Source of the DNA: a virus
IMG/VR virus record: IMGVR_UViG_3300049914_000189
Coordinates: 1-30,210 of that record
Direction: 5' to 3' (one strand)
Length of the DNA stretch: 30,210 nt
The notes beneath the pieces are model-generated. The model was not told the origin of the DNA. It did not search any database and saw nothing but the letters and a program-made list of their open reading frames with translations. Shown in pieces: positions 15,828 to 23,848 of the stretch. The translations under genes and the position numbers were made by a program. Numbering within the stretch: the stretch's first letter is position 1; every line of letters begins with the position of its first letter.

Positions 15828-18104
15828 TTAGATGGAGCTCTCTTCATCGACTTTCTGCACGGCGAACAACCAGGGTTTCTCGACCCGCCCGCCCAGGCGC
15901 CGGCGCACGTGGAATTCGACCTTGTTGGGGCCGGTGTAAGAGTCTTGAAAACGCTGGATGCTCATTCCCAGCCGTTCGACGATGGTGTAACCGCTCATGT
16001 CGCTATAGAGCAGCGGGTAAGCATTGGTTGCTACATCCGGCATGGCGCCGGACTCGAAGGTCTTGCGGTTGAGCAGCATGTCCGTTTCGGACAGGTCTTC
16101 GAAGACATATTCGCCGTTGACGGTGTAGGTCAACTTCTCGATGACCCCGTAGGTGTCACTGTTGGCTACCCATACACCCTTGCCCCGGTATTGGGAGGGG
16201 ATGCCGCGCTTGAGCGCCTTGATGCCCGAGGCGGTCAACGTGGCGGAATCCTCGCTCAGCACCTCTTTCAGCAAGAGGGTGTTGGACCCACCGGGCAGGA
16301 TCCCCAGTGGTTTGCCGATCCCGTCACCGACCAGGCAGACGTCGTCTTCGTCGATGGCCGAGGTGATGGTGATATCTTCATTCACCAGGCTGACCAGGTT
16401 GGCCGCATCTTCGACCAGGCTCTGGGACATCGGCACCTTGTAGGTGTAGACCTGGGCGATTACCGAGACCATATTCATCTTGAAATTCTGGTCTTCGGGG
16501 GTCTTGGTTTCGTTGCCCCACTGGCCGCGCATCAGGCCGATCCAGCGGTCACTGTTGCCGGTGTATTGCGGGATCTCGATACTGTTCGAATTGACGAGCT
16601 GCACCACCCGCGCCCCACCGCCGCGTACGGCTGTCAGGCCGGGCAGGCGTCGGCCGATTTCGCTTTGCGCGTTGGGCGGGACGGCATAGCCGCCCAGCTC
16701 GCCCATGGCTTCGACCTGCACGGCCTTGATGGTCGCCATGTCATAGCCGTCCTGGATCAGGCTGACCACCCGTTCGATCGGGAAATACATGCGGCGCAAG
16801 CTCTTCAGCCCGGTCGCATCCATGCTGGACTCGCCACGCCGCAGATAGGCGGCATAGGCCACGTTCTGTTCGTGGATCACCTGGCGATAATTGGGACCGA
16901 TCAGGTCCGACAGGATCGCCTTTTGGGCTTCGCTCTCATCCTTATAGCGCATCTGGTAAGCCGCATCTACGCCTTTGGCGCGCGATTTCTCAGCAGCGTC
17001 TTCGGGATCCGGGTCGGCGTCCGCCGGCGTGAAATTATAGGGCGGGCGCACTGCAGCCGGCTTTTTGGCCGGTTGCTGGCCGGGCAGCGTCACTGCATAG
17101 CCCAGGCCCTTCAGCGCCGTTACCAGTTCCACGGTCGTGATGGATTTCACCGGTTTTCCGGCGGCATCCAACGCATTCGGATCTGGGCTGGCGGCGATCT
17201 GCACGCCGGTCAGGCCCAAAATGGTGGCGATCTGGTCATACTGCTCAGGGGTGAGACCCGGTATTAACTTTTTGATTGCTTCTAGAATGTCCATTGCCTT
17301 ACTCCTTGGTTGGATATGAGCTCCTGCCTGCGTCCGATGACCCGCGGTCGCCTCAGCGCCGCCTCCGGGTATATCGCTCTGGCCGGTAGGGTTAGTAATG
17401 TAAGTATCCAGCAGCGCTTTCGCTGCCGGGGATACACTCGATAAAGATTTCAGCGCCTGCAGCGTGTTCTCGCTGAGCATGCGTGGCTCGGTCGGTGAGA
17501 CCGTCAGCGTATCACGCAGCAGTGGCCAGCGCACGATGGCGCCGTCCGCCAGGGTCTTGACCTGGATGGGGTCTGCCTCGGAGCTGTTGCCGATCAGGCC
17601 GGCCTCGATCAAGTTCTCCAGGAATAGAACGTATTTTTTACGCCGGTCGAGCACGCGCTCGACGAAGATGCCTTTTTCGTCACGTTTGGCGGTAGGCCAG
17701 TCCACATAACCCAGTACGTCGCCCATAACCAATGGATCCTCGCCGTGCTCGAAGTTCACCGAGAAACGACCGGCCTTTGTAGCCTGGCTCTCGACGTCCA
17801 CGCCAGGCGTGAAATACTCACCCAGGGAGCCATCGGCGTTCTTCCCTCGCTTTACGAATTCCAGATCTCGCGAATTGAACAGGACGATGTAATTGGCGAT
17901 CCGCAGTTCGCTATCCGTCTTGCTCAGCGCTTTGATTGCATTCAGGGACGATTTTTCGTGAGTTTTCGCCAGGATCGCCCGGAGCTGGTTTTCAGCGGCT
18001 ATCTGGGTCGGATGGCAGCCCAAAGATTCACCTTCTGGCTGGCCGGCCGCATCTTTCTTGTAAATGCAATACTCCTCACCATTTTTACGGATTAGATACG
18101 GCAT
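15828..18104 (-). CDS. Prohead protease-major capsid protein fusion
   Basis: One 758-residue frame joins the HK97-type prohead protease and the capsid protein. Residues 1-50 are a small N-terminal domain (YLIRKNGEEYCIYKKDAAGQ). About 65-220 is the S78 protease: catalytic His near 120 in NFEHGEDPLVMGDVLGYVD, Ser near 174-175 in GLIGNSSEADPI, and a WPLLRDTLTVSPTEPRM end block. A Gly/Gln-rich linker leads to a delta or scaffold region starting at residue 271. The HK97-fold capsid follows, with MGELGGYAVPPNAQ, the central GDGIGKPLGIL and a final basic segment. ATG 18104 has GAGGAG seven bases upstream. The precursor would assemble as a prohead, cleave itself and mature. An internal ATG at 17294 with AAGGAG may also give free capsid protein of 488 residues. 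Capsid and protease assignments are firm. Confidence 0.9.
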   Translation of the reverse strand: MPYLIRKNGEEYCIYKKDAAGQPEGESLGCHPTQIAAENQLRAILAKTHEKSSLNAIKALSKTDSELRIANYIVLFNSRDLEFVKRGKNADGSLGEYFTPGVDVESQATKAGRFSVNFEHGEDPLVMGDVLGYVDWPTAKRDEKGIFVERVLDRRKKYVLFLENLIEAGLIGNSSEADPIQVKTLADGAIVRWPLLRDTLTVSPTEPRMLSENTLQALKSLSSVSPAAKALLDTYITNPTGQSDIPGGGAEATAGHRTQAGAHIQPRSKAMDILEAIKKLIPGLTPEQYDQIATILGLTGVQIAASPDPNALDAAGKPVKSITTVELVTALKGLGYAVTLPGQQPAKKPAAVRPPYNFTPADADPDPEDAAEKSRAKGVDAAYQMRYKDESEAQKAILSDLIGPNYRQVIHEQNVAYAAYLRRGESSMDATGLKSLRRMYFPIERVVSLIQDGYDMATIKAVQVEAMGELGGYAVPPNAQSEIGRRLPGLTAVRGGGARVVQLVNSNSIEIPQYTGNSDRWIGLMRGQWGNETKTPEDQNFKMNMVSVIAQVYTYKVPMSQSLVEDAANLVSLVNEDITITSAIDEDDVCLVGDGIGKPLGILPGGSNTLLLKEVLSEDSATLTASGIKALKRGIPSQYRGKGVWVANSDTYGVIEKLTYTVNGEYVFEDLSETDMLLNRKTFESGAMPDVATNAYPLLYSDMSGYTIVERLGMSIQRFQDSYTGPNKVEFHVRRRLGGRVEKPWLFAVQKVDEESSI
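17292..17307 (-). promoter_or_regulatory. Internal ribosome binding site and ATG for free capsid protein
   Basis: Inside the fusion gene, AAGGAG (17307-17302) stands seven bases before an in-frame ATG (17294-17292) that opens MDILEAIKKLIPGLTPEQ, just at the protease/capsid boundary. Strength and spacing equal those of real starts in this genome. It would yield capsid protein with its delta domain but no protease, so one gene could make a few fusion and many capsid chains. Confidence 0.6.
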
Positions 18105-18681
18105 GGCTTTGCTCCTCAATACGCCTGGTAAATTCTGGCCAGAATTCTTCTGTAAATATTTTCCAGGCGGCCTCAATGTTATCCGCCATCACGTCCCCAA
18201 ACTGCCACCAGCGGTCGACGTGGATCTGGGCCTGGTACATCATGCGTCCATTGATCTCTTCGCCCGGGTAGGATGGTCCCACCACCCAGGGCGCATATTC
18301 CAGATTGGTTCCGATCTGGCCAATCACCGCCTGGTCGGTTTTCTCGACCTTTTCGGTAAAACGGCGTCCGAGCGTGCCGGTGCGCGCGCTGCCAGTCTTT
18401 GCAGGATGGCCATCTTCCCATGCCCAGCCCGGAAGCTGGCCTTTTTTGATCGAGCCAAAAAACCAGGCCCTTTGCTGGTCCGTATGCAGGAATGAAACGC
18501 CATCCGGCGCCGCCAAATGCCCGCCTGGCAGCATGGGCAGCTCGGGATTTTCCGGGATCTTGCCATGCAAAAAGATCAATGTCTCGGTCATGGCCGGATC
18601 AGCCGCCTGCAGCGCCAAAACCGGCAGCGCCGTGATCAGGTCCTGCAGTTCCTTGGAAGAGTTGTACTCGAATTCAGGCAT
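18085..18681 (-). CDS. HK97 gp10-like / virion morphogenesis protein
   Basis: A 198-residue protein whose central segment (FTEKVEKTDQAVIGQIGTN, then LEYAPWVVGPSYPG) matches the core of HK97 gp10-like and Mu virion morphogenesis proteins, which act in head completion or the neck. It starts MPEFEYNSSKEL at 18681 with GGGGG upstream and an 8-base overlap with the methyltransferase gene; the ATG at 18714 would give a poor N-terminus. The C-terminus is a helix rich in Trp and Arg (AAWKIFTEEFWPEFTRRIEE). Its place before the protease-capsid gene is unusual, since gp10-like genes normally follow the capsid gene. The motif is moderately strong, so the family call is likely but not certain. Confidence 0.6.
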   Translation of the reverse strand: MPEFEYNSSKELQDLITALPVLALQAADPAMTETLIFLHGKIPENPELPMLPGGHLAAPDGVSFLHTDQQRAWFFGSIKKGQLPGWAWEDGHPAKTGSARTGTLGRRFTEKVEKTDQAVIGQIGTNLEYAPWVVGPSYPGEEINGRMMYQAQIHVDRWWQFGDVMADNIEAAWKIFTEEFWPEFTRRIEEQSHAVSNP

Positions 18682-19300
18682 GTTTCCCCCTGACCAGCAG
18701 CCAGACAAACTCACTGGTTATATTGGGTCCTTGTTTCGAGATCAGGATATCCAGACCTGCCTGCCGCAGTGCCTTCTCCCAGCTTGCGCGGTGCAAGTGC
18801 CATTCATGCTGGCGGTTGCCCTGGTTGATCCGGCGGAACCCCTCACGCGGTTCTGATGTCGGGTAGCCGATGCAGTTTGGAACCTCGACATACATCACTC
18901 CGGTTGCGGTCATGGTCCCGCGTGCCTCGATCAGTCCGTTCTTCAAATCTTCGATGTGTTCAGCCACCCCCAATATCATCACCAGTTCATACTGCGGCAG
19001 GTCCACCTCGCCCAGCCAGCCATATATAAATTTTGCGTATGGCTGCCGCTGCCTTGCCAACTCAATCGCAGCAATGGACAGGTCGAGCCCGGTATATGCG
19101 ACCCCTGGCCAGCGCTCGTGGAAATATCCAATCGTGTGGCCACTGCCACATCCTATGTCGAGCATGGTGGCAGGTGGGACCGAAAAATGTTCATAAAGAA
19201 CATCGAAAGCGAACGCATCCCGGCCAGGATCTGTCCAGATGTTCGGCCTCTTGCGGTACAAACTGTTATATTCGTCGATCACCTTGCGTTTGTCTCTCAT
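18674..19300 (-). CDS. SAM-dependent methyltransferase, class I
   Basis: A 208-residue methyltransferase. Motif I is MLDIGCGSGHT (about 46-56), the acidic end of strand 2 is TGLDLS (about 70-75), and VMILGVAEHIED resembles the strand-4 region of the Methyltransf_11/23 group. These enzymes usually methylate small molecules, sugars or proteins; no DNA methyltransferase motif (DPPY, NPPY or PC) is present. The ATG overlaps the portal gene stop as ATGA and the stop overlaps the next start, so it is made with the head proteins. A cargo in the middle of a head operon suggests virion-protein or surface-sugar modification, but the substrate cannot be read from sequence. Confidence 0.85.
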   Translation of the reverse strand: MRDKRKVIDEYNSLYRKRPNIWTDPGRDAFAFDVLYEHFSVPPATMLDIGCGSGHTIGYFHERWPGVAYTGLDLSIAAIELARQRQPYAKFIYGWLGEVDLPQYELVMILGVAEHIEDLKNGLIEARGTMTATGVMYVEVPNCIGYPTSEPREGFRRINQGNRQHEWHLHRASWEKALRQAGLDILISKQGPNITSEFVWLLVRGKHA

Positions 19301-21621
19301 TCAATCACCTTGTTTCCTAAATCGGGGCCTTCGGACACAATTACGCGGTGCAGCGCCTGGCAGCCTTCCACTTCACCCCAGGGTGTATTGATCGGGCGCG
19401 TACACACCCGCTCATCGCGCGCCGTGTACCATACAATGGCCTTGCTGCCGTCCTGGCGCCGCCAGGGTTGAATATAGCAGCGACATCTAGGGTGCGCCGC
19501 CGGTCGGAAGACCACTCTTGGGTATCCGGCCGTCTCCCATGCCTGCGCGTTGGCCTGCCCGTAGGTGTTGGTGGCCTCGGTAATAGCGATGGTTTCGGCC
19601 CGCTCCCGCCCGAAAACCGGTCCCTGATCGCCGGCGATCTTCTCGACCCTGCGGATCAGCCCATCCAGACCCTCGGAAGTCTTTGTCCAGTCCGCCACGC
19701 TCGACGCCACCGCCTGTTGGGTGGTGGCTTCGACATCCTTGATCAGCTCGCCGGCGTGCTGGCGCGCCCAGGCTTCGGCCTGCTGGTTGGCCAGCTCCCA
19801 ATTGACGTTGACCGCCGAACCGCCCAGGGTTTGGGCCACCCGTGCGGTGGCGGCGGCAGCCAGCTCGACCAGGATCGGCTCAATGGCCGCCAGCAGCTCA
19901 CTGCGCATGGCCGCCCATGTTGCATTATCCTCCAGCGCGGTTGCATCCCCACTGGCGCGCAGCTTCTCCACCAGCATGTTGGCCTGGCTGCGCAGCGCTT
20001 CCTCGACCTGGTTGGCCAATCGTTCCTCGAAGGCCGACCATGGCCTCCAGGAACGGATAATGCCTTTTTCGGCCCGCTCGAAGACCTCACACACGTCAGA
20101 ATTTCCCTCGGCACACTCCAGACCCTCGCCGATCGCATCGATCAAGTCCGCCGGAATGGCCTTGGAAGTGAATTTCACGGCCGCCTGGCCACCTGATTTC
20201 AAAGATTTTAGCGCTTTGGTGTGCCAGTTTTTCAGGTCCATCTCCGCCAGGGCGCGCACGTTTTCCGGCAGCGCATTCATCGGCTGCGGCAGCAAACTCT
20301 GCGAGAGGCCATCCTGGACACCGGCGCTGATGGGTCCGGCCTGGCCGACCTGCGCCGGTAAGTTGTCGCCGTCAGCTCGAGAAGGTAAGTTCCAGAACCG
20401 CTTGCGCCTCTCGTTGACAGTCATATCCGACCTTGATGCATCCGCTTCCCGCAGGATCATATCCTTATTGATCGGGCGCACGTCGTTGAAGCGGGCTTCC
20501 TGATCCAGGCCGTACCTGCTATACCAGGGGATAATGATCTGGGCCGTGATCTGCTCGGCATACAGCCCCAATGTCCCGAAAATCCGCTCCATAAATTTGG
20601 CATAGCCGACCGTGCTGTTGGACTCGGTTGAATTTTTATCGGCGTAGCCCGGCGGATAGCCCAAATCTTGGAAAATCTCATCCTTCGTCAGAGCACGTCC
20701 GCCCAGGAAATCCATATCTTTGGCGTTCCAACCCAGCAAGTTGACCGCCATCTGGTAGGCATTGGTGACGATCGTCTTACGCCTTGCCGCGCTGTACTCG
20801 CCCTCCAGTTTCTCGGTCACCGCATCCACGTCGGCCGGGTCCAGCGGCGCCGCCGGATTACCGCTCGACAGGTTGATCACGGCGGACGGCATGACGTTAT
20901 CGGCGCCGAAAAATGAGCCATTCCAGCGGGCCATGGCCGTGTCGCTGTCCACCGGCAGCATGGCCGCTACCAGCGGCGCCAGGCCGCGGAAGATATCCCA
21001 GGGATTGGGGTATTTAAAATGGCAAATATATTCGGGCGGGATGTGGAAAAAAGTTCCATTGGCCTGGTACTCGTAGTAATCGATGATCCGGTCCTTGTTG
21101 CCGGGAAAGACGTCTACCGCATTGGCTGGGATCGGCCAGATCTCGGCCAGTTCTCCATCTTCATCCGGCGCCAGGAACCAGTAGCTGTTACCGCCCAGGT
21201 CCGACCACCAATGTGAAAATTGCCATAAAAGCGCCCGCCCCATCAGAGGATTGGGATTGCGCAGCACACGTTCGAAGGGGTGATTTGCGATCGGGACCGC
21301 ATCATCTTCCATGCCTTCCACCTGGTATACGTGCAGCCGGCCCTTGCTGACCTCGATGGCTTTCTCGTTGATGGCCGTGAATACCCAGGAATTCTGGATC
21401 GCCCGCCGCTGGGCTGCATCCTTGTCGCCGTTATAGGCTCCACCCTTCCACCGGGCCGCTTGCGCCGTGGCGCTCAGGAACTCCGGCCGTTTCGCCGGGC
21501 TGTCGTCGACCAGCATGCCCGCTCCATTGCGGAAGGCGCTCAGCGCCTTGCCCAACCCATAGGCTGCCCGCGCCAGCAGTCCCGGTTTTTCATTAGACCC
21601 TTGGTCGACAGGTTGATTCAT
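19297..21621 (-). CDS. Portal protein fused to Mu F-like head morphogenesis domain
   Basis: A 774-residue protein. The first 420 residues are an HK97-type portal: RRAIQNSWVFTAINEKAIEVS, the clamp region with NPNPLMGRALLWQFSHWWSD, then GNSYWFLAPD, and wing/stem helices with TKDEIFQDLGYPPGYADKNS. After a linker, about 440-774 is a helical region ending in a Mu F-like domain. That domain has ETIAITEATNTYGQANAQAW, HPRCRCYIQPW and a WYTARDERVCTRPINTPWGE block near the end. The portal makes the 12-subunit DNA gate; Mu F-like proteins help head morphogenesis and may enter the host with DNA. The fusion is one uninterrupted frame. It overlaps terminase and methyltransferase as ATGA. Both halves are recognisable. 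Confidence 0.9.
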   Translation of the reverse strand: MNQPVDQGSNEKPGLLARAAYGLGKALSAFRNGAGMLVDDSPAKRPEFLSATAQAARWKGGAYNGDKDAAQRRAIQNSWVFTAINEKAIEVSKGRLHVYQVEGMEDDAVPIANHPFERVLRNPNPLMGRALLWQFSHWWSDLGGNSYWFLAPDEDGELAEIWPIPANAVDVFPGNKDRIIDYYEYQANGTFFHIPPEYICHFKYPNPWDIFRGLAPLVAAMLPVDSDTAMARWNGSFFGADNVMPSAVINLSSGNPAAPLDPADVDAVTEKLEGEYSAARRKTIVTNAYQMAVNLLGWNAKDMDFLGGRALTKDEIFQDLGYPPGYADKNSTESNSTVGYAKFMERIFGTLGLYAEQITAQIIIPWYSRYGLDQEARFNDVRPINKDMILREADASRSDMTVNERRKRFWNLPSRADGDNLPAQVGQAGPISAGVQDGLSQSLLPQPMNALPENVRALAEMDLKNWHTKALKSLKSGGQAAVKFTSKAIPADLIDAIGEGLECAEGNSDVCEVFERAEKGIIRSWRPWSAFEERLANQVEEALRSQANMLVEKLRASGDATALEDNATWAAMRSELLAAIEPILVELAAAATARVAQTLGGSAVNVNWELANQQAEAWARQHAGELIKDVEATTQQAVASSVADWTKTSEGLDGLIRRVEKIAGDQGPVFGRERAETIAITEATNTYGQANAQAWETAGYPRVVFRPAAHPRCRCYIQPWRRQDGSKAIVWYTARDERVCTRPINTPWGEVEGCQALHRVIVSEGPDLGNKVIE

Positions 21622-23180
21622 GCCTGTACCTTCTTCTTTGCGTGGCCAACATGTAGCCGGACGGTTTTGGGTGTTTCCAGCATCTCCAATCCTCCCGAAG
21701 CCGAATCGATCTGGTCGTCATGCAGCCCGGTCCAGAAATCGACCGCTTCCGCAATGAACGCCTCGTTCCATGGACCGCGTACCAGGAAGACCTTGCCCGC
21801 CTTGGCCCGGCCTTTGATCGGTCGCGCCCGGGTCACCTTATCTTTCTCGGCATTGATGCCGCGGATCGAGATCCCGATCAGATCCTTATCCTTGATGAAT
21901 TCTTTGAACGCCAACATCTGGAAGGCATTGGTCTCAAAGCCCCAATCGGTGCCACGTTCGGCCGGCGAGAGCATGGCGCTCTTGATGTCCGCCGCGAATT
22001 CATCCCAGCCTTTGACCCGGATCATGCCCCTCAAATAAAGGTTGGCATCCTTATCGACGGCTTCTGCCACCGAGGCATTGAAATCGGCTGCCCGCGCTTC
22101 GGATACGGCCAGGTCGTTGTAGCGCACCCAGCTCAACCCCTCCGGCGCCCGGTCGATAAGCTTGAAATCGCCTGCCCCGAAGAAAGCCCCTTCCTGCGGG
22201 CGCGGCTGCTGCTGGTAGAGCGCGTACCAATCACCCAGGCTGCCCTGGCTCTCCAGGCTGGCCTTGAGCGAATCCAGCATTTCCCGATCGAACTCGGCCG
22301 GCCAGAGCGGCTCGCCAGGCTGGCGTCCCAGCGGATCCTCGAGGTTGCGCCAGATGCCTTCCCGCATCGATGTGCGCTGCTCGTCCATGTTCTTGGCGTA
22401 CTCTTCAGGCTCATAGGCCAGCGCCGGCATACATAAAACCTTATACTGATCGGCCAGTGGGTCCTGTATGGAGGCTCGCAGCAGCTCGCCTGTCAGGTCC
22501 AGGCAGTGCCATCGGGTATGCATGATCACGATCGCCGTGCCCGCCCTCACACGCGACAACGCCGAGGAGCCATACCACTGCAGCACGGTTTTACGGTGCT
22601 GCAAGGAATCCGCTTCTTGCCTGTTTTTGAAGGGGTCGTCGATCACCAGCAAATCGGCCGGGCGGCCGGTGATACCGCCGCCCACGCCTGCCGCCACCAC
22701 GCCGCCCCGGTAGGGTTCGTCCAGGTTCCAGCTCGTGTTCGAGCGGCTGTCCGGCGAGAGCTCCACCGGCTCGGGCAGCGCCGAGCGGTTCCCGAATATA
22801 TTTTTGTAGCGCTCGCCCAGGATCAGGTTGCGCACCTTGCGGCTGTTCTCGGTGGCCAGGTCTGCCCCATAAGAGGTCAGGATCACGTTGGAGTCTGGGC
22901 GCCTTCCGAGCAGCCAGCCCGGAAACATCTGGCTGGCCCAGGTCGTTTTGGTGTGCTGGGGCGGCATCTCGATGATCAACCGGCCGATGCCCTTCCGGCC
23001 GTGGGTGGCAATATAGACCTCGACCTGCTCCAGGTAGTCGCACACCAGCTTTTGATGCGGCGCGATGGTCCATTCCGGCATCATATACTGGCCAAAAAGC
23101 GCCAGGCGCCGCTTGGCCAGCTCACGCGCCGCCCGTTCGCCACGCGCTACCTGTGGGGTAATGCGAGCGCTAGTCGTCAT
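21618..23180 (-). CDS. terL: Terminase large subunit
   Basis: The 520-residue DNA packaging motor. The ATPase domain has the P-loop region MPPQHTKTTWAS (about 72-83), Walker B LLVIDDPF (about 177-184) and an HTRWHCLDLTGELL motif. The nuclease domain begins near YNDLAVSEARAADFN and ends with HDDQIDSASGGLEML, giving acidic metal ligands. The P-loop differs from the usual PPRHGKS form by Thr in place of Gly before Lys. ATG 23180 is chosen: AAGGTGAT precedes it and it overlaps the small subunit stop by 11 bases; the open frame upstream (to 23282) lies inside that gene. Neighbours are the small subunit and portal, the standard order. Function is certain; the P-loop change is noteworthy. Confidence 0.95.
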   Translation of the reverse strand: MTTSARITPQVARGERAARELAKRRLALFGQYMMPEWTIAPHQKLVCDYLEQVEVYIATHGRKGIGRLIIEMPPQHTKTTWASQMFPGWLLGRRPDSNVILTSYGADLATENSRKVRNLILGERYKNIFGNRSALPEPVELSPDSRSNTSWNLDEPYRGGVVAAGVGGGITGRPADLLVIDDPFKNRQEADSLQHRKTVLQWYGSSALSRVRAGTAIVIMHTRWHCLDLTGELLRASIQDPLADQYKVLCMPALAYEPEEYAKNMDEQRTSMREGIWRNLEDPLGRQPGEPLWPAEFDREMLDSLKASLESQGSLGDWYALYQQQPRPQEGAFFGAGDFKLIDRAPEGLSWVRYNDLAVSEARAADFNASVAEAVDKDANLYLRGMIRVKGWDEFAADIKSAMLSPAERGTDWGFETNAFQMLAFKEFIKDKDLIGISIRGINAEKDKVTRARPIKGRAKAGKVFLVRGPWNEAFIAEAVDFWTGLHDDQIDSASGGLEMLETPKTVRLHVGHAKKKVQA

Positions 23181-23835
23181 GCTGATCACCTTGATCATCT
23201 CGACCGATTGGATCATCCTGCTCATCCGGCTCATTCCGCTCAGTGGTTCCAAGACGGGCGATCTGCTGCAATTCTTCCTCACTCATTTCGCTCAGGTCGT
23301 CCAGGTTGCGCCGGTCGCTTTCGACCTTCATCCGCTGCACGTAATCGCCCATCATTTCGAAGGCCAGTTTGCGGTCCTGGTGCGATTTATAATCCCCACT
23401 GGCAGCCGATGTGATCAGCGCCTTGAAAATGTCCGCCCGATGCTCGAACAGCGGTGCCGCCTGCAGCAGGGCCACCGTCTCATCGATGGCCGGATTTTTC
23501 GTGCGCCAGGCCCAGATCTGGCGGTCGCTATTGAGGCCCAATACCTGGCGCGCCAGTTCTTCCTGGGTTTCCGGTTTGCGGCCATTGCGCGGACAGGAGG
23601 CCCAGGCGATATAACAAGCCACGCGCCAGCTCCAACCGGACGAACGCAGCTCGGCGTAGCGCTGGTACCACTCTGGCTTATCGCCGGCTTCCAGCATAGA
23701 TCTGGCTGCCTCCGAGCGCAGCCGCGCTTCCTCCGGAGAGAGATTAACGCCAGGCTCAGTCTCGTCGATCGTGAGCCCAAGCGGGATCTGCTGCAGTTGT
23801 TCCCAATCCGGTTTTTGCAGCTTACTTTTCACCAT
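23170..23835 (-). CDS. terS: Terminase small subunit (probable)
   Basis: A 221-residue protein encoded directly before the large subunit. It contains a helix-turn-helix-like stretch (SGWSWRVACYIAWA, then KPETQEELARQVLGLNSDRQ and IWAWRTKNPAIDE; about 89-140), a helical oligomerisation region (AAPLFEHRADIFKALITSAA onward), and a C-terminus rich in Asp and Gln (EPDEQDDPIGRDDQGDQHDD). This fits small terminases, which bind pac or cos DNA and recruit the large subunit. GAGGTG lies close before ATG 23835. Its acidic C-terminus is encoded by GATGATC-type quasi-repeats that also span the large-subunit start. Assignment is by position and domain layout. Confidence 0.8.
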   Translation of the reverse strand: MVKSKLQKPDWEQLQQIPLGLTIDETEPGVNLSPEEARLRSEAARSMLEAGDKPEWYQRYAELRSSGWSWRVACYIAWASCPRNGRKPETQEELARQVLGLNSDRQIWAWRTKNPAIDETVALLQAAPLFEHRADIFKALITSAASGDYKSHQDRKLAFEMMGDYVQRMKVESDRRNLDDLSEMSEEELQQIARLGTTERNEPDEQDDPIGRDDQGDQHDD

Positions 23836-23848
23836 GGCACCTCGCAGG

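Noticed and set aside
15909-17267. 452-codon plus-strand open frame opposite the capsid gene
   Set aside because: It is fully antisense to a certain protease-capsid gene, has low-complexity composition rich in His, Gly and Asp, and shows no motif. GC-rich codon bias creates such antisense frames.
19348-20503. Long plus-strand open frames opposite the portal gene
   Set aside because: Antisense to the portal-Mu F gene, no ribosome binding site or domain; composition artefact.
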